Counted from the stretch's first letter, positions 16,251-24,797 are shown. The stretch is 64,000 nucleotides of DNA from Paracoccaceae bacterium (GCA_021741245.1 JAIOYF010000005.1:186001-250000), one strand, 5' to 3'. Notes: a model not told the origin generated them from the sequence alone. Made by a program: numbers and translations.

Positions 16251-17319
16251 GGCAGAGCCCTTTTGCGAACAAGAAGATGACGGCGAAACGGTGTTGAGCG
16301 TCATCATCGCTGATGGCCCGACCGACCGCATTGATAAGGCGCTTGCCCGCTCGGTGCCAGAGGAAGCGTCACTGTCGCGCACCCGCTTGATGCGGATGAT
16401 TGCGCAAGGCGCCGTGTTGATCGCAGGTCAGGCCGTGACAGACCCCAAGACAAAGGTCAGCGCCGGGGACGCGGTCTTGTTGATCCTTGAGCCGCCGACA
16501 GATGTGGAAACCCTCGCCGAAGATATCCCGCTGACGGTGATGTATGAAGATGACGATCTGATCGTGATCGACAAACCGGCGGGCATGGTGGTGCATCCGG
16601 CACCCGGCACGCCAAATGGCACCTTGGTCAACGCATTGCTGGCCCATTGCGGCGAAACGCTGTCGGGCATCGGGGGCGAGCGCAGGCCCGGCATCGTGCA
16701 CCGGATCGACAAGGAAACCACGGGTCTTTTGGTGGTGGCCAAGTCGGACAAGGCCCACCACGGTTTGGCGGCGCAATTTGAAAAGCACACGGTGAACCGC
16801 CGCTATCTGGCGCTGGTCCATGCCGTGCCCAATGCCGCCGATCCGCGTCTGCGCGGGGTAAAGGGTGTTACCTTTGAAACGGGGGGCATCATCAGGATCG
16901 CAACCCTTCTGGCGCGGCACAAGACCGACCGCCAGCGTCAGGCGGTGGTCTGGCATGATGGTCGCCATGCCGTCACCCGCGTGCGGGTGCTGGAGGCCTT
17001 TGCCGATCAGGCGGCGCTGGTGGAATGCTGGTTGGAAACCGGGCGCACGCACCAGATCCGGGTGCATATGACCTATGCCGGGCACAGCCTTTTGGGCGAT
17101 CAGACCTATGGGGGCAAGCGCAAGCTGTCACCCAAGGCGGTGGGGGAGGGGCCTGCCGCCCTTGGCAATGGGTTTGCCCGTCAGGCACTGCATGCGGCAA
17201 CCTTGGGCTTTACCCATCCGGTCAGTGGCGAGTGGCTGGAATTCACGTCGCAATTGCCCGAGGATATGGCACATCTTCTTGCGGCGCTGCGGGCGGGCAA
17301 AGAGGCCCCTGCGGAATAA
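16249..17319 (+). CDS. RluA family pseudouridine synthase (RluD-like)
   Basis: A 356-residue pseudouridine synthase. It has an N-terminal S4-like RNA-binding domain (about residues 25-85, SRTRLMRMIAQGAVLIAGQAV), then the catalytic domain with IVHRIDKETTGLLVVAKSD, whose Asp is the nucleophile, and GRTHQIRVHM near the C-terminus. The start of the domain, DDLIVIDKPAGMVVHPAPG, is typical for RluA/RluD. It would modify uridines in 23S rRNA, most likely the helix 69 sites if it is RluD. The start ATG at 16249 shares bases with the divergent DUF6476 start; an internal GTG near 16291 would be a shorter alternative. Confidence 0.9.
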   Translation: MAEPFCEQEDDGETVLSVIIADGPTDRIDKALARSVPEEASLSRTRLMRMIAQGAVLIAGQAVTDPKTKVSAGDAVLLILEPPTDVETLAEDIPLTVMYEDDDLIVIDKPAGMVVHPAPGTPNGTLVNALLAHCGETLSGIGGERRPGIVHRIDKETTGLLVVAKSDKAHHGLAAQFEKHTVNRRYLALVHAVPNAADPRLRGVKGVTFETGGIIRIATLLARHKTDRQRQAVVWHDGRHAVTRVRVLEAFADQAALVECWLETGRTHQIRVHMTYAGHSLLGDQTYGGKRKLSPKAVGEGPAALGNGFARQALHAATLGFTHPVSGEWLEFTSQLPEDMAHLLAALRAGKEAPAE

Positions 17320-17360
17320 GAGCGGCCCGTTGGGCCCTGACCATGAATGGTGCCAATCGC

Positions 17361-17387
17361 CCCGTGCCGCGCATGCCATGGCACGGG
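17361..17387. terminator. Hairpin between convergent RluA and cbpM genes
   Basis: CCCGTGCC at 17361-17368 and GGCACGGG at 17380-17387 form a perfect 8-bp stem. It lies in the 100-bp gap between two converging genes and could serve both directions. Confidence 0.45.
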
Positions 17388-17419
17388 TGACCGATGCGGC
17401 GCAGGTGCAGGGCCGCGTG

Positions 17420-17749
17420 TTACGGGCGTTCCAAGGCCGCAAGGATGGTGTGGCGCACCTCGCTTGGAACGGTGGTCATCGCATGGGTTACGGCCGCCAG
17501 ATCGCTGCGCGCCGCATGCAATTGATCCAACAGGTTCAACACGATGCCAAGGGCCGCCTCATCCAGATCAAGGTCATGGGACAGGTCACACAACAGCTCC
17601 AGCCTTGCGATATCGATGCGGCGAAAGATGTATCCCCGCGCCGAGTGTTGCGGCCTGATCAGTTCAAACTCCACGAACCGGACAAGTTGGCTTTGGCTCA
17701 GCCGCGACACGGTGGCAAGAATGTCGTCTTCCGTGAAATAGTCGGTCAT
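17420..17749 (-). CDS. cbpM: Chaperone modulator CbpM
   Basis: A 109-residue CbpM-like protein (MTDYFTEDDILATVSRLSQSQLVRFVEFELIRPQ). Its N-terminal part resembles a MerR-like winged helix (YIFRRIDIARLELLCDL), followed by a helical C-terminus with LNLLDQLHAARSDL. CbpM binds the J-domain of CbpA and restrains it. The ATG at 17749 overlaps the stop of the cbpA-like gene upstream (ATGA), so modulator and co-chaperone are produced together. An upstream in-frame start at 17806 lies inside cbpA and is rejected. Confidence 0.85.
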   Translation of the reverse strand: MTDYFTEDDILATVSRLSQSQLVRFVEFELIRPQHSARGYIFRRIDIARLELLCDLSHDLDLDEAALGIVLNLLDQLHAARSDLAAVTHAMTTVPSEVRHTILAALERP

Positions 17750-18696
17750 GCACTTGCCCCTTTCAAGATGTCCATGCGGGGATCGAACGCATGGGTTTTG
17801 CGCCATTCGGTCATGAACTGGGTAAGGCTGTCATCCATCTCGGGTGGCAAGACGATGCGCAGCTCAACCTTTTGGTCGCCCTTTTCGCCACCTGCCCTGC
17901 TGGCAACCCCGCGCCCGCGCAGGCGCAAGATGCGGCCGGAACTGGCACCCTTTGGAATGGTCAGGCCAACCGGGCCATCGATCGTGGGGGCCGTGACCTT
18001 GCCGCCCAACACCGCCTCGTCCACCGTGATGGGAAGCGTCAGCAAGATGTCATCGCCTTCGCGTCGAAACACCGGGTGGGGGCGCACGGTTAGGGTGATC
18101 AGCGCATCCCCCGCCGGGCCGCCGCCAAAGCCGGGCGATCCCTTGCCGCGCAGCCGCAGGGTTTGACCATCTTCGGTGCCTTGCGGGATCTTGACCGCAA
18201 GGGTGTGACCATCAGGCAAGGTGATGCGGGTTTCGGCGCCGCGCACGGCGTCCAGAAACCCCACCTCCAACGTATAGCGCAGATCAGGCCCGGCTGAGGC
18301 AAAACCCTGCCCACCAAACGGATCCCCACCCGAGGCCCGGCCCCGGTTGCGCAAGATCTCGGCAAAGATATCGGATGGGTCGACACCGGGCCCAAAGCCC
18401 CGTCTTTGTTGATAGGCATTGTCAGAGGTTTCGGCAAAATCGCGGTAATACTGCCGGGGTGGCCGTTCCGCGCCCAAGCCATCAATCTCGCCCGCGTCAA
18501 ACCGGGCGCGGGTTTCGGGATTGCCGAGCACCTCATGGGCCGCAGAAATGGCTTTGAAACGCGCCTCGGCGCCGGGATCATCGGGATGCAGATCCGGGTG
18601 ACTGGTGCGGACCAGCTTGCGGTAGGCTTTCTTGATCTCCTCCGCCGAGGCTGTTTTCGAAAGGCCCAAGGCCTCATAGGGATCATGGATCATCAC
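17746..18696 (-). CDS. cbpA: DnaJ-class co-chaperone CbpA
   Basis: A 316-residue type II Hsp40. The J-domain occupies residues 1-70 (DPYEALGLSKTASAEEIKKAYRKLV, with HPD in TSHPDLHPDD). A Gly/Phe-rich linker follows (RRGFGPGVDPSDIFAE, GGDPFGGQGF), and there are two C-terminal substrate-binding domains (LEVGFLDAVRGAETRITLPDG, DDILLTLPITVDEAVLGGKVTAPTIDGPVGLTIP). There is no DnaJ zinc centre, as expected for CbpA. It stimulates DnaK and can act on misfolded protein under stress. The second of two adjacent ATG codons (18693) is also possible. An Fnr-like dyad lies 90 bp upstream. Confidence 0.9.
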   Translation of the reverse strand: MMIHDPYEALGLSKTASAEEIKKAYRKLVRTSHPDLHPDDPGAEARFKAISAAHEVLGNPETRARFDAGEIDGLGAERPPRQYYRDFAETSDNAYQQRRGFGPGVDPSDIFAEILRNRGRASGGDPFGGQGFASAGPDLRYTLEVGFLDAVRGAETRITLPDGHTLAVKIPQGTEDGQTLRLRGKGSPGFGGGPAGDALITLTVRPHPVFRREGDDILLTLPITVDEAVLGGKVTAPTIDGPVGLTIPKGASSGRILRLRGRGVASRAGGEKGDQKVELRIVLPPEMDDSLTQFMTEWRKTHAFDPRMDILKGASA

Positions 18697-18785
18697 GCAG
18701 CCAATCGCTTTTCTTGCCCCATAGGTGGGCTTTGACCTGCCAAGAGGGTTCGACGGAATATCCCATGCGCACCAAGGGCCTGTCG

Positions 18786-18799
18786 CTGATCCAGATCAA
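18786..18799. promoter_or_regulatory. Fnr/FnrL-like dyad between cbpA and efflux genes
   Basis: CTGAT-CCAG-ATCAA matches TTGAT-N4-ATCAA at nine of ten positions. It is 90 bp upstream of cbpA and about 100 bp upstream of the efflux adaptor, so it could serve either. No clear promoter elements were placed around it. Confidence 0.4.
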
Positions 18800-18898
18800 C
18801 GTGGATCCAGCCGCGCTCACCTAAAGTTCCGTCACAGGTGTCGGTCCGGCCGTTTGGTCGGGGTGATCATGATTGCATAATGGGATTCAGCATCGCCG

Positions 18899-20089
18899 AT
18901 GACGGAAAAGGTGTCTGCAATTGAAGAAGAAACTGGTCCCGGCACGGTAAAGGCTGCGGCACCGGAGAAAGACACGCATCCGGTCCCTGCCTTGCGGCAA
19001 AAGGCACAGGCCACGGCCCCGGAGGCAAAGACCAAGACCCGCCGCCTGTGGTTAGGGGCGTTGGGTGCTGTCTTGGTCATGGCGGCTGGATTGGCATTGT
19101 ATGTCCAGCCATGGGTTGCCAAGGCAACGGCGGTGACGGTGGAGACGGTGACCCTTGCCCCTGTCACGCGGGTTTTGGCGGTGAATGGCCGGATTGCGGC
19201 AGAACGCTCGGTCGATGTGCGCCCCTTGGTCAGCGGCACCTTGGCCGAGGTTTTTGTGGCTGAGGGCGATGAGGTTCAGTTGGGCACGGAACTGGCCCGC
19301 ATTGACCCCACAGCGCAGCAAGCGGTCTTGCGTCAGGCCGTCGCAGGGCTGGATGCGGCGCTTGTCGCGCAAGAGGGCGCGCGGGCCACCTATACGCGGA
19401 CCTTGGCCTTGGGGGCGAATGCGGCCCGCACCACACTCGACTCCGCAGAACGTGCGGTGCAATCGGCGGCACAGGAGGTGGCACGGGGCACGGCCTTGGT
19501 TGATCAGGCGCAAATCCAGTTGAGCCGCTTTACCATCGGCGCGCCCTTGGGCGGAACGGTGTTGGTGTTGAACGTCGATCCGGGGCAGGTCGTCGATCCG
19601 TCGACTAACCTGCTGACCTTGGCGGATCTGAGCGCACTGGTGGTGGAAACGGATGTGGATGAGGCCTATGCCACCCAGATTCGCAAGGGGCAGGACGCCA
19701 GCCTGCAGCTTGCTGGCGAGGCAGAGGTGCGGGCAGGGCATGTCAGCTTTGTGTCGCAACGGGTGGATGCAGCGACGGGGGGCTTGGCCCTGAAACTCAC
19801 GCTTGAAGACCCGCTTTCGGCGCCCATTGGCCTGACGGTCACCGCCAATATCGTGGTGGACAGCCGCGCTGCGGCCATCACCGTGCCCCGTGCGGCCATT
19901 GTCACCGATGCCCAAGGCACGGCTGTGTTTGTGGTTGAAGAGGGCGTCGCCCGGCGTAGGGCAGTCGAGGTGATTGATTGGCCAGCGGCCCGTTTGATCG
20001 TGACGGATGGGTTGGACCCCGGCGTTTCACTGATCGCAGATGCCACCGGACTTGCCGATGGGCAGGCCGTGTCAGAGGTTCTGCCCTGA
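18899..20089 (+). CDS. MacA/HlyD-like efflux adaptor protein
   Basis: A 396-residue periplasmic adaptor (membrane fusion protein). It has an unusually long polar N-terminus of about 48 residues, rich in Lys, Glu and Ala, before its single membrane segment (LWLGALGAVLVMAAGLALYV). Then follow a lipoyl-like half (VDVRPLVSGTLAEVFVAEGDEVQLGTELARID), an alpha-helical hairpin (about residues 140-200), the second lipoyl half (IGAPLGGTVLVLNVDPGQVVD) and beta-barrel domains. With the next two genes it forms a MacAB-like tripartite ABC exporter for an unknown substrate. A later in-frame start is conceivable because the N-terminus is atypical, but the 18899 ATG is kept. The next gene begins at its stop codon (TGATG). 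Confidence 0.85.
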   Translation: MTEKVSAIEEETGPGTVKAAAPEKDTHPVPALRQKAQATAPEAKTKTRRLWLGALGAVLVMAAGLALYVQPWVAKATAVTVETVTLAPVTRVLAVNGRIAAERSVDVRPLVSGTLAEVFVAEGDEVQLGTELARIDPTAQQAVLRQAVAGLDAALVAQEGARATYTRTLALGANAARTTLDSAERAVQSAAQEVARGTALVDQAQIQLSRFTIGAPLGGTVLVLNVDPGQVVDPSTNLLTLADLSALVVETDVDEAYATQIRKGQDASLQLAGEAEVRAGHVSFVSQRVDAATGGLALKLTLEDPLSAPIGLTVTANIVVDSRAAAITVPRAAIVTDAQGTAVFVVEEGVARRRAVEVIDWPAARLIVTDGLDPGVSLIADATGLADGQAVSEVLP

Positions 20090-21294
20090 TGCTCTATGCG
20101 CTCAAGATCGCCACGCGTTACCTGACCGCCAGCAAGGCCCAGACCGCTTTGCTGGTGCTTGGGGTCGCGGTTGGGGTGTTCATCTTCATTTTCATGTCCG
20201 CGCTGATTGGCGGGCTGGCCGAGTTCATCTTGTCACGCACGGTCGGGGACATCAGCCACATCACCATCGAGGCCGAGGATCCCGACCCGGCCATCCTGAT
20301 CGCCCCCGAAGGTCAGCTTCTGTCGGTGATCGAAAAGGGCCGCGCGCGCGCCGCCATACTGTCAGATGCCGCAACCTTCATCCCGCTGATCGAGGCGGTT
20401 CCGGGGGTAAAGGCGGTCTCGCCCCAGATCACAGGGGCGGGGTTCATGATGCGTGGGTCGCTGGTGTCACAGGTCACCGTCAAAGGGGTGGAGCCGGGCC
20501 GGGAATCCGCGATCCTGAACCTTGACAGTTACCTGACCCAAGGCTCCGCCCGTGTTGGATCGGGGCTGGTCGTGCTTGGTGAACGGCTGGCCGATGATCT
20601 GACCCTGCGTTTGGGCCAGACGGTGCGTCTGCAATCGTCGGCCGGGGTATCGACGGTTCTGACCCTCAGCGGCATCTACAAGACCGGAAACGGCATGATG
20701 GACGGCAGCAGCATTTTTGTCAGCCTGTCCACCGCCCGCACCCTGTTTTCCCTGCCGCAAGGCGTGACCCGTATCGAGATAAAGCTGACGGACCTGAACG
20801 CCGCGGATGACACCGCCCTGCGGATCAGGGCCTTGACGGGTCTGGACGCAGTGCCATGGACCGATGGGGCCGAACAACTGATGGAGGCGTTGAACGCACA
20901 GGCCCAGACGGGCTATTTTCTGAAAAGCTTTGCGCTGATCACCATCGTGATCGGCGTCGCCTCGGCCTTGTTGCTGTCAACCTATCGCCGCCGCCCCGAG
21001 ATCGGGATCATGCGGGCGATGGGGGCGGGGCGCGGCTTTGTGATCTTTGTCTTTGTCACCCAAGGCGCGCTTGTCGGGTTGATGGGCGGGCTTGTGGGCG
21101 CAGGCCTTGGCTATCTGGCCTTGCTGCCCTTTCCCTCGCGGGAGGCGTTTCGGTCGGGCACTTTGCCGATGGACATCACCCAAGGCTCTTACGGCCTTGC
21201 CATCACCCTGACCGTCATCGGGGCGATCCTTGCGTCGATCTTGCCCGCGCGCGCTGCGGCGCGGGTCGATCCGGTCACGGCCATCGGTCAATGA
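20089..21294 (+). CDS. MacB/FtsX-type ABC permease
   Basis: A 401-residue permease of the FtsX/MacB type: an N-terminal transmembrane helix (TALLVLGVAVGVFIFIFMSALIGG), a large periplasmic domain (about residues 45-270) and three C-terminal helices, the first at FALITIVIGVASALLLSTY. The cytoplasmic loop RRRPEIGIMRAMGAG after the first of these is the family coupling signature. The C-terminus ARAAARVDPVTAIGQ is also typical. The ATPase is a separate gene, as in LolCDE-like and many MacB-like systems. The start at 20089 overlaps the adaptor stop, and its stop overlaps the ATPase start (ATGA). Confidence 0.88.
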   Translation: MLYALKIATRYLTASKAQTALLVLGVAVGVFIFIFMSALIGGLAEFILSRTVGDISHITIEAEDPDPAILIAPEGQLLSVIEKGRARAAILSDAATFIPLIEAVPGVKAVSPQITGAGFMMRGSLVSQVTVKGVEPGRESAILNLDSYLTQGSARVGSGLVVLGERLADDLTLRLGQTVRLQSSAGVSTVLTLSGIYKTGNGMMDGSSIFVSLSTARTLFSLPQGVTRIEIKLTDLNAADDTALRIRALTGLDAVPWTDGAEQLMEALNAQAQTGYFLKSFALITIVIGVASALLLSTYRRRPEIGIMRAMGAGRGFVIFVFVTQGALVGLMGGLVGAGLGYLALLPFPSREAFRSGTLPMDITQGSYGLAITLTVIGAILASILPARAAARVDPVTAIGQ

Positions 21295-21968
21295 GCGCGC
21301 TGTTGCAGGTCAGCGATCTGGTCAAGACCTATGGCACGGGCGGGGCCGCCACCCATGTGCTGCGCGGGCTTTCGCTGGAACTGGTGGCGGGGGAGATGGC
21401 CGCCCTTCTTGGCCCCTCGGGGTCGGGGAAAAGCACGCTTTTGACCATTCTGGGCACGCTGATGCAGCCGACATCAGGCCGCTATTCGATGCTGGGGCAG
21501 GATCTGGTTGTGGCTGATGAAGCGGATCTGACCACGTTTCGCAATCTGCACATCGGCTTTGTGTTTCAGTTTCACAACCTGCTGCCGGATTTTACCGCGC
21601 TTGAGAATGTGATCTTTCCCACCGCTGTCCGTGAGGGGCGCGAAACAGCCAGCGCACGGGCGCGCGGGCGCGACTTGCTGACGCGCATGGGACTGGCGGA
21701 TCGGATCAACTTTCCCTCGGCCAACCTGTCGGGCGGGCAAAAACAGCGTGTGGCGGTGGCCCGCGCCTTGATGAACCAGCCCGAACTTGTGCTTGCGGAT
21801 GAGCCGACGGGGAACCTTGATCGCGAGTCCGCAGCCCAGGTGATGGAGTTGATCGCCGAGATCAACCGTGATGAGGGGACGACTTTTCTGATCTCGACCC
21901 ATGATGAAAAGATCGCAGCCCTGTGCCGCCGTCAGATCGTCGTGGGGGATGGGGTCGTCACAGGCTAG
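21291..21968 (+). CDS. MacB/LolD-type ABC ATPase
   Basis: A 225-residue ATPase: Walker A GPSGSGKST near residue 43, Q-loop GFVFQFHNLLPDFTALENV (a hallmark of the LolD/MacB group), signature LSGGQKQRV, Walker B LVLADEPTGNLD and the switch His in FLISTHDEKIA. It powers mechanotransmission through the preceding permease and adaptor to export or extract a substrate. The 4-bp overlap with the permease gene defines the start. The three genes form one operon; a TetR-type regulator follows 216 bp downstream on the same strand. Confidence 0.92.
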   Translation: MSALLQVSDLVKTYGTGGAATHVLRGLSLELVAGEMAALLGPSGSGKSTLLTILGTLMQPTSGRYSMLGQDLVVADEADLTTFRNLHIGFVFQFHNLLPDFTALENVIFPTAVREGRETASARARGRDLLTRMGLADRINFPSANLSGGQKQRVAVARALMNQPELVLADEPTGNLDRESAAQVMELIAEINRDEGTTFLISTHDEKIAALCRRQIVVGDGVVTG

Positions 21969-22184
21969 GGCTGCGCGGTGATGCGGCAAAGTGGCCAAGC
22001 CGCCGCTGACGAATCATGTCCTTTCGCAGAGATTTCGCAAAAGCCAAACCCACGAGATCCTTTGGGAGTTGAGCGCGATTCGCCGAAAGTGGCTGAATGT
22101 TCCCTTCTGTTCCTGCTCTGCCCCTGTTGCCACAAAGGTGTATTTCCGGATTGCTTTAAGGGGTGTGGAAAAGGTGTGTATCGT

Positions 22185-22808
22185 ATGGATGGGTCCAAGG
22201 AGCAGAAAAGACAGATTCTGGAAGGGACAAGGGCGCTACTGCAGGCACAGGGTCCGCCATTTCCGTCCTATGGCCAGATCGCCGAATCTGGAAACCTGTC
22301 GCGCCAATTGATCCGCTACTATTTCGACAATCCCGAAGACATGATGTGTCAGGTCTGTGACCTGCTGGCCGAGGCCTACAGGATGGCCTTGGTCAAGGGG
22401 GTTGAAACACTCAAGGGGCCAAAGCGGCTGGCGTTCATCTTTGATTTCTACTTTGATCTGGCCGAGGATATTCGCAAACCCCGCGATGATCAGGCCTATG
22501 ATGCGGCCATGGCTTTCGCGGCCGGCTCTGATCGGATCAGAACCAACCTGCGGGGCCAATACACGCTTTTGGGGCAGGTTCTGCAGCTTGAAATCAAGAT
22601 GCTGCATCCCGCCCTGAGCATGGAGGACTGCGCCGAGATCAGCTATCTGTTTGTCTGTGTGATGTATGGCCATTGGAAACTGGTCGTATCCCTTGGCGTG
22701 TCGGAAAATCACAAGCTGATTGCGCGCCGTTCGATTGACAGAATCATCCAGTCCTATGCGAACAATGATTTGGCAAAGCTGGGAAATGTCCGGGTTTGGG
22801 ACACATGA
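22185..22808 (+). CDS. TetR-like transcriptional regulator
   Basis: A 207-residue regulator with a TetR-type helix-turn-helix in residues 1-50: KRQILEGTRALLQ, then SYGQIAESGNLSRQLIRYYFDNPEDM, where the recognition helix ends in the usual Y-Y-F. The ligand domain is helical with no recognised sub-family. The ATG at 22185 is chosen because the frame upstream reads as non-coding. It may control the efflux genes just upstream or the VPLPA-CTERM gene just downstream. An AT-rich perfect hairpin follows the stop codon directly. Confidence 0.75.
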   Translation: MDGSKEQKRQILEGTRALLQAQGPPFPSYGQIAESGNLSRQLIRYYFDNPEDMMCQVCDLLAEAYRMALVKGVETLKGPKRLAFIFDFYFDLAEDIRKPRDDQAYDAAMAFAAGSDRIRTNLRGQYTLLGQVLQLEIKMLHPALSMEDCAEISYLFVCVMYGHWKLVVSLGVSENHKLIARRSIDRIIQSYANNDLAKLGNVRVWDT

Positions 22809-22811
22809 TTG

Positions 22812-22833
22812 ATTTTTCGGATCGAAAAATTTT
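22812..22833 (+). terminator. Terminator of the TetR-like gene
   Basis: ATTTTTCG-GAT-CGAAAAAT is a perfect 8-bp stem at 22812-22830, followed by TTT. It starts a few bases after the stop codon. The stem is AT-rich, so it would be weak. Confidence 0.55.
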
Positions 22834-22997
22834 GCCCTCCCAAGACGCCCTCAAAACAGGGAAAATTGAAAATCACCTGTAAGAACACGGTTTTCCAACC
22901 GAAAAACGGGCATCAACAACGTTGACTCAGGTTTAATCGCAACCGTTCCTCAAAGGATATTGGGGTCATTTCGACCTTGTTTTGTTGGGGCTGTCTC

Positions 22998-23687
22998 ATG
23001 AAGAATTCAATTTCTGCGGTTTTGACCGCCACTTGCTTTGGCTTTTTTGCACCTGCCGTTTCGGCGGCGACAATAAATCTGATCACGGTTGCCGATGGAT
23101 CCGTTCAAGATACCAGCGGGCCGGTTATTGCAATCGACGACGCAGCAAGCGTAACGGCCTCGAATGTAAACGGCTTTGTCTCCAGCCGTGCTGTTTTTGA
23201 GTTCGATTTGTCGGGCATTTTGGATACCTCGACAATCAGCGCGGCCACCTTTGGGTTTACCGCCAGCGGCCCAACCTCTGCCATCGACGGGGTGGTTGAA
23301 TTCACGGTTGATGCCTATCTGGGCAATGGCGTGATTGATGTTGATGATTTCACGGCAATCGGCACCGAGGTGATCAGCGCGTCGCTTGGCGTGCCAACCG
23401 CGACAGGCACGATGTTTTCCTTTGCGCTGTCAACTTTGCTTCCTCTGCAAAATGCGCTAGCGGGGGATCTGCTGACGATGCGCCTGTCTGTGACCGAGCC
23501 GTTCGAACAAATCCGGATCGGTTTCTTGGAAAGTGCGGTCACATCCGCGCCCTACGCACCCGCATTCCTGACGGTGGAGGCAACGCCGATTGTGGTTGCG
23601 CCCCCGGCTGTTCCTCTGCCCGCCGGATTGCCGCTTTTGCTGGCAGGTTTGGGGGCACTTGGCTTTGTACGTCGCAAAAAGCGCTGA
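22998..23687 (+). CDS. VPLPA-CTERM sorting-domain protein
   Basis: A 229-residue exported protein. It has a signal peptide (MKNSISAVLTATCFGFFAPAVSA), a body rich in Ser, Thr, Val and Asp that looks all-beta (ASVTASNVNGFVSSRAVFEFDLSG and similar), and a C-terminal tripartite sorting tail: the VPLPA motif, a transmembrane helix (GLPLLLAGLGALGFV) and the basic RRKKR. Such tails are the sign for exosortase-mediated processing and surface display or release with extracellular polysaccharide. No exosortase gene is in the window. The first ATG at 22977 is less likely than 22998, which begins the signal peptide. Composition is less GC-rich than the neighbourhood. Confidence 0.88.
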   Translation: MKNSISAVLTATCFGFFAPAVSAATINLITVADGSVQDTSGPVIAIDDAASVTASNVNGFVSSRAVFEFDLSGILDTSTISAATFGFTASGPTSAIDGVVEFTVDAYLGNGVIDVDDFTAIGTEVISASLGVPTATGTMFSFALSTLLPLQNALAGDLLTMRLSVTEPFEQIRIGFLESAVTSAPYAPAFLTVEATPIVVAPPAVPLPAGLPLLLAGLGALGFVRRKKR

Positions 23688-23695
23688 CGCTGTGA

Positions 23696-23722
23696 TGGCT
23701 GCCCGTGGGTCAGGGGCGGCCA
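23696..23722 (+). terminator. Hairpin after the VPLPA-CTERM gene
   Basis: TGGCTGCCC at 23696-23704 pairs with GGGCGGCCA at 23714-23722 (one G-T pair), 9 bp after the stop codon and followed by TTTG. It is a likely terminator. Confidence 0.5.
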
Positions 23723-23762
23723 TTTGCCTTGCCTGTTGGGTCGGTCTCTTGTGAAAACAATC

Positions 23763-23776
23763 CTGATTTGGATCAG
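23763..23776. promoter_or_regulatory. Crp/Fnr-like dyad
   Basis: CTGAT-TTGG-ATCAG is a perfect 5-bp dyad with 4-base spacer, resembling an Fnr-type site with the outer base changed. It is 111 bp upstream of the next gene (23887). Confidence 0.35.
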
Positions 23777-23886
23777 CATGCGCACGGATGGTTTAAGGCA
23801 AACTGACGGCAACCGAAGGCCCATGTATCGCCATTGAACGCCATCGGCATTGGTCACTTTGACCAAGTTGGCGATCGCGCGACAGG

Positions 23887-24315
23887 ATGTCAAAAATGGC
23901 AAGATCCCTATCAGACCTTGGGCAGGACCCGGCCTTTGAGCTTTTTCTGGGCGCATTGGTCGGCACGGACGTCCCGGGGGCAAATGTCTCTGTCATGTCG
24001 ATGCTGTCGCGGCTGGGGCTTGATCCTTGGGACGAAGCCACGGACCTTGCCCGGATGCCAAAGGCGCCTGCGCAGCAAAGATTGAATTCCTTGATGGAGC
24101 AATTTTCTGACGTGCCGTCGCTTGCCGCTGGGTATGGCGAGGTGACGGGCCGTCTGGTGGCCCTTTTGCCTGTCAAACCCGCGCCCCGCATCACATTGGG
24201 GACGCAGAGCTATGGGCCAAGACTGGCCTTGCCGCAGATGGGACTTGGGGCCTATTCGCTTGGGGCGCTGGCGGTGCTACTGGTCTATATCGGGTATCTT
24301 GCAAGTGGAAACTGA
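23887..24315 (+). CDS. Hypothetical protein with C-terminal membrane segment
   Basis: An unrecognised 142-residue protein. The first 110 residues are soluble and mostly helical (MARSLSDLGQDPAFELFLGAL, DPWDEATDLARMPKAPAQQRLNSLMEQF), and residues about 118-138 form a hydrophobic segment (LGAYSLGALAVLLVYIGYLA), so it may be tail-anchored with the N-terminus in the cytoplasm. No family motif was found. A second ATG three codons in (23896) is equally possible. It is translationally linked with the next gene, which starts 11 bp before its end. Confidence 0.6.
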   Translation: MSKMARSLSDLGQDPAFELFLGALVGTDVPGANVSVMSMLSRLGLDPWDEATDLARMPKAPAQQRLNSLMEQFSDVPSLAAGYGEVTGRLVALLPVKPAPRITLGTQSYGPRLALPQMGLGAYSLGALAVLLVYIGYLASGN

Positions 24316-24718
24316 TATCCCCACCCCTTCGGCCAGTCTGCGCACGCAGCAGGGCCCCCAACAAGACCACAAGACGGTCGATGATACCCTTTGGGCGCTG
24401 GAAGAGCGGTTCTGGACGCAAGGTGCGGACAGTGCGCGCCACATGACGACAAAGGACGCCGTCTTTGTCTTTCCCTACCCTTCCGGCATTTTGCAGGGCG
24501 AGGCGCTGTGGCGCGACGCGGGTGTGGAACAGCGCTGGCGTTCGGTTGTGATGCAGGAGCGCCATATCTCGCACAAACAGGCCATTGCCGTTTTGGCCTA
24601 TCGCGTTTCGGCTGAACGCCAAGGCACCCCGATCTATGAGGCGCTGTGCACCTCGACCTACCTTTGGGATGATGACGCATGGTTGCGCATGACCCACCAA
24701 GAGACTCCCGTTTCGTAA
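24305..24718 (+). CDS. NTF2-like / DUF4440-like protein
   Basis: A 137-residue protein resembling the NTF2-like superfamily: TVDDTLWALEERFWTQGADSARHMTTKDAVFVFPYPSG gives the long first helix and the cone-forming strand, followed by strands VMQERHISHKQAIAVLAYRVSAER and YEALCTSTYLWDDDAWLRMTHQ. Members bind small ligands or catalyse diverse reactions, so no activity can be assigned. The GTG at 24305 overlaps the previous gene. An ATG further in at about 24440 would remove the first helix and is less likely. Confidence 0.6.
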   Translation: METDIPTPSASLRTQQGPQQDHKTVDDTLWALEERFWTQGADSARHMTTKDAVFVFPYPSGILQGEALWRDAGVEQRWRSVVMQERHISHKQAIAVLAYRVSAERQGTPIYEALCTSTYLWDDDAWLRMTHQETPVS

Positions 24719-24762
24719 ACGATCCGGCGGCATAGGCGTCGCTTTGCAGGAATATCGCCCAT

Positions 24763-24797
24763 CAAACCTGCATTCGTGGATATGGGCAAACCTGCAT
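24763..24797. repeat. 11-bp direct repeat upstream of csbD
   Basis: CAAACCTGCAT occurs at 24763-24773 and again at 24787-24797, a 24-bp period, about 100 bp before the CsbD start. Direct repeats at near two-turn spacing in a promoter region often bind a dimeric regulator. No consensus was recognised. Confidence 0.45.
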
